DNA of 64,000 nt from Bombus terrestris (lineage: Eukaryota > Arthropoda > Insecta > Hymenoptera > Apidae), in NCBI RefSeq assembly GCF_910591885.1, contig NC_063275.1:15984501-16048500 (forward strand), read 5' to 3'. Within the stretch, counting starts at the first letter, position 1. Every line of letters begins with the position of its first letter. The notes beneath the pieces are model-generated. The model had not been told where the DNA came from and searched no databases. It worked only from the letters and a program-made list of their open reading frames with translations. Shown piece by piece: positions 60,154-64,000 of this stretch. Made by a program: the position numbers and the translations under genes.

Positions 60154-63100
60154 GGATAGATTCAATTTTACTTTGTTCGCTAGAAGTTTCTACAAGCATT
60201 TCGGTAGTTTGTTAACGACACGTTGCTCGGTCGGTTCGGATAGGTGCAATTATCGAGTAAGCAGCGCGGTTTCGTTATATCCTTCTGTTTGTAAATGAAA
60301 CGTCACCGCTGCTTAAATTCCCATCGTGCCGCAGGGTTAATATTAACAGCGACGCTAATGCACACGTATCCATTAGCAGCGTCGTGGAAGGCGCACGTAA
60401 ATGAATCCTTGCTCTACCGCGGCATTACGTGCTCTAAGCTATTATTTTATCGTTCAGGAAACATTATCTAATTTGCTCGTTAATTTGTATAGATCGGGCT
60501 ATCCTATCTGATCGAATGAACGGGTATGATTTTTTCGAAATGGATCGATTAATACGTTACGACGACGAAGAAAATCGGACAACGCGCTCGAGAGAAACGA
60601 AAGTCCGCGTGAAAATCTGGAAGAACGAGGAACTGTAATTCGCGGCTTCGGTTTGCGTAAACGGATATCCGGAAATCGAGAACCGAGAGAATTCGAACAA
60701 CAAGCCGATGAAACGATCGGTAATGAGCATCGATCGGATCGCTCGTCGAAATAGCTGGCAAGGACAGCCTCTGAAGCGGAAATTCTCTTACGAAACAGAA
60801 TTTCTTGTGGAACGCAAGAATTCTGTTACGCGATTCGTATACACGATGCTGCGTAGTACGTTTCGAATCGGAAACAATAATTTCCGCGCTGATGTAATCG
60901 TTTCGGTGAACGTATAACATTCGCAATGAAACAGACAGCAGTATCGTCTGCGTATTTCTGACTGGTCATTCTGCTGGAACGTTCAACAGGCGCCTTGTTT
61001 TTATTCGCCCTTTTTTTCTTCCATCGTGCTCGATGAAACTAATGACGCGATGACGCGAAGAACGCACGCAGTTGATAGTCAAGAGTCGATCATTGACGTT
61101 TCTAGCTTTTAAAATAGCCCACGCTACTCCTCACCAAACGTTTGCATAGCTCTTACAATTTCCTATTGGCTAATTGGGACGAGCACAAATTTCGAGATAC
61201 CAAACAGTGAAGCAACAAACAGTCGGCTGACCAAGAGGAATCGCCCGCGGGAAATTACAAAAAACATTCTTCTTCCTTTATCTGTTCTCTCCAACCATGC
61301 TAACCTAGACGTCTCGTTATCAGCAGGAGAAGTGGCACGATTTTCTCCGTCGATTTACGTTCGAAAGTTTTTTGCTCTGCTACCGGCTCGGTTGTTCGCT
61401 AAACGCGGCCCCATAAATTATTCCCTGAAGAAAAACAAGCAGCGCGAGCCGAAACGAGGAGTTTCCCTTTCATCTGGCCAGGGGGATTTAGTTAGGACCG
61501 GTGCTAGACGGGATTCGAAGGACGAGAGAGAATCGAGTCCCTCTCGTCGATAGGCCTGCCCTCTTGTCACGATGTCCCTCGGGAATCCGGGCCTCTCGTC
61601 CATCCAGTCCGGTAATTACACCGACGCCACTCTCCTTTTTGAAGTTGGCACGCCCGCGGAATAAGTTTACCGGCTCGAAAGTCAACTCGCCGAGGCTCCT
61701 TGGCCTTCGTCGCTGATTAACCCTCCTGAGATTAGCTTCCTGATGGAGCTGGAATTATTTTATCCCGGGTTATCGACGCCACGAGCCCGTTTCCCTTCGA
61801 CGTTTCCATTATCCTGTGGTGTCCGTGCGTTCGCGTGAATCGGCTTAAGAGAGAAGAAAGTTTTGTATACGTACTGAAGAGACACGTTTTCCATCTTATA
61901 TCCTCTGTGATATCGTAAGCTCTGCAATTTACGAAGGCATACGAAGAAAAATCGTGGGATGCGAACTATTTCCGAGTAAATATGAAATATAGTGTATGAA
62001 CAATATTACGAAAGATTTGTCATACCAAAGTGACAGCTTTATCGCTTTAACCGGACATCGTAAACACCTCGAGTCGAACAATAATATAAGCTACATACGT
62101 ATAATCTACCTATTATTGGTTCAAGAAAAAGTGTAATCGTACTGTACTCGCGGTAAACAACATGACATTTTACTTTTTTAGTGCGACTAACGTAAGAACC
62201 TTCGTGTCGATATTAAAATTTCAGCCCACGTGCCGTTTCGAGCAGCCAGCCAAGGACGAAGAAGAAACACTTAGAGTAGCTAACAAAGGACAACAGAATC
62301 GCAGTTACACCGATCGGTTCGCGTCCCCTTAGCCTCCGCCAAATTATAAATTTTTCGCCGATAAGATCCATCGGGGCGAGCTAATATTGGCACACCGAGT
62401 GATTTTAATTTTACACTTAAGGGAATCGATGTTATCGAGTTTGCTCAAGGGGTGCGGGATTTCAACGTCTAATCTCATCTCATTTTCTTCGACACCCCAT
62501 TCGCCTCTTTTCTCCTCTGCCTTTCCTCCTTCGTTTTGCCTCCGCGCGAAAAGTCATCGAGCGTCCGAGTAATCAATTTTGTTTCGCTGAAATCTTCCAC
62601 GGAAGAAGAAACACATGATCGATTCTCCTTGAAGTTGTCAGCGATCGACTGTATCGCCGCGATTAACCGCCACTCTTTATGTTTCTCTCTCGGTTTCTTT
62701 CCTGGGAAATCGACGCCATCCATAACAAATTGATGTGAGATCGCGTTGACAAGCCTTCGCGTTGATCTTCCTGCGATTAAATCACGATGACTGTTTTGAT
62801 AGAGAAGGTAACGACAGTATGACGACTAAAACAAGATAATCGTTTTCATCGTTGCAGTTTTCTGAGCTTGAAAAGCACTCGTTAGTCGTACTTCACCTTC
62901 TGAAGATTAAGTTATTTATAATTTGTTGCAACCGATAATTTATCATTGATAATTTATAGTTCGCTGATCGAGATAGAAACAAAGGCGAGGAAAATTTAAC
63001 GAAATCAAAGCGTTTCCTCGTTGAAAGGACGTCGAAGAGCTCAGTTGAAGAACTCTGAGAAGATGATAAAAACTATCATTCTCGACCGTTCGCGGTAGAT

Positions 63101-64000
63101 CGCTTCAACGAGAGTCGAAAATTCTCGTTACGATTAGATATTCGATGCCACGAATTGGTCAATCTCCTATTTTGATTAGCATAATAGAGATGGTTGACTG
63201 ATCACAATACTGAAGTAACAGGTTATAATATACACTTTAGTCCAACAACTTTGTAGATATAAATAGTTACTCGTCGTGCGTATAGAGTATTCTCAATGAC
63301 ATGTAAATAGTAAGTTACAACTAACGACTGATCAATGAACGAAAAACCAGTCAATGTATTGAATGATTTAAGGCTGATAAACTAGTAAAGTTCGGTGACG
63401 ATGCTGTCGCAGAGAAAAACTATTGTTGGGAAGTGGTCGTTCTACCACCGGTCACTTGCGGGTTAAATGACCGTTGAACATGGGAAACACCTTACCTTCC
63501 CATTTCTTACCTGACTGAATAATAACCATAATGGACTTGAAGATATTCTATAACAATTGACGGGTCTTGACGGTAAAATAAAAATGCTTAGTTCCTTAGG
63601 ATTATTGCTGTCTATTGACTAACTATATTCGTACAGCTAGTGGTCGTCTTGACCGAGGGATGGATTCTGCTTTATGTAAAAAGTCACCGGGCTTATTAAT
63701 CATAATAAAACTTTTACTTGACAGTTTCAACATAAAATCCGCTTCTGAAAATTTTATACAGACAGAAATTCTGTAAAAGTTCACAGACATTTATCTGTCG
63801 AATGATATACGGCCAGATCAAATTGGTTTGGCAGCACTTTTACCATGCTTATTCGGCAATACCCTTTAACGAGGACGTAACGAGACTGAAATTGCTTTGT
63901 TGGGAAGATACCGTAAAAGTTTACGTCATTCGACTACGATGATACGATAAGCGTCATGCACTTGCATAGCTTAACAGGCCTCGTAAAATTCGTCCATACC
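60154..64000. other. non-coding stretch to right edge
   Basis: No supported gene. Frames here are short and without domains. A stop-free 60-70 codon stretch at about 63740-63940 has no recognisable content. 63424-63732 has weak LTR-like ends (see findings). No sign of a gene entering from the right edge. Confidence 0.4.

Noticed and set aside
1..64000. CRISPR arrays, phage, operons, secretion or defence clusters
   Set aside because: No regularly spaced repeats and no bacterial gene structure; the sequence is eukaryotic in character.
1..64000. Telomeric TTAGG arrays and known insect microRNAs
   Set aside because: Scanned by eye for tandem TTAGG and for common conserved microRNA sequences; none seen, though an eye scan can miss diverged copies.

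Overview
The window reads as eukaryotic, most likely insect and probably hymenopteran nuclear DNA. There are no operons, ribosome binding sites or long intact reading frames. CpG is abundant throughout, as in many Hymenoptera. A short TA-flanked inverted-repeat element opens like mariner elements known from bees and ants. The order is an inference from composition and this one element; species cannot be read.

The window is almost entirely non-coding. None of the open frames in 64 kb carries a domain I recognise. The longest frames (about 250 codons near 15.1-15.9 kb, about 200 near 10.4-11.0 kb) are explained by purine/pyrimidine bias or chance. The best protein-coding candidate is a stop-free stretch running in from the left edge and ending in a stop at 163-165, which may be the last exon of a plus-strand gene. 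The rest looks like intergenic or long-intron sequence.

Layout: 1-165, possible terminal exon; 166-9.2 kb, unique non-coding DNA with one clear MITE at 3487-3600 and an A-rich tract near 4.7 kb; 9.2-10.3 kb, a purine-rich block switching to a pyrimidine-rich block with a triplet microsatellite, then a diverged repeat pair; 10.3-15.4 kb, featureless; 15.5-16.2 kb, a long pyrimidine-rich tract; 16.2-39.4 kb, mostly featureless with small tandem repeats, GA microsatellites and a near-perfect palindrome; 39.4-39.6 kb, a CpG-dense patch; 43.4-45.1 kb, three diverged copies of a hairpin-forming repeat; 45.5-46.0 kb, a pyrimidine-rich block followed by a purine-rich block; 47.2-47.5 kb, the strongest CpG-dense, promoter-like patch; 51-55 kb, fragments resembling DNA-transposon ends and AT-rich palindromes; 58.9-59.7 kb, two diverged direct copies of an unnamed segment; 63.4-63.7 kb, a weak LTR-like stretch.

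No set of genes acting together can be described, and I found no convincing new gene system. The most informative leads are the three-copy hairpin repeat at 43.5-45.1 kb, the direct duplication at 58.9/59.6 kb, the doubled-palindrome MITE, and the strand-asymmetric purine/pyrimidine blocks.
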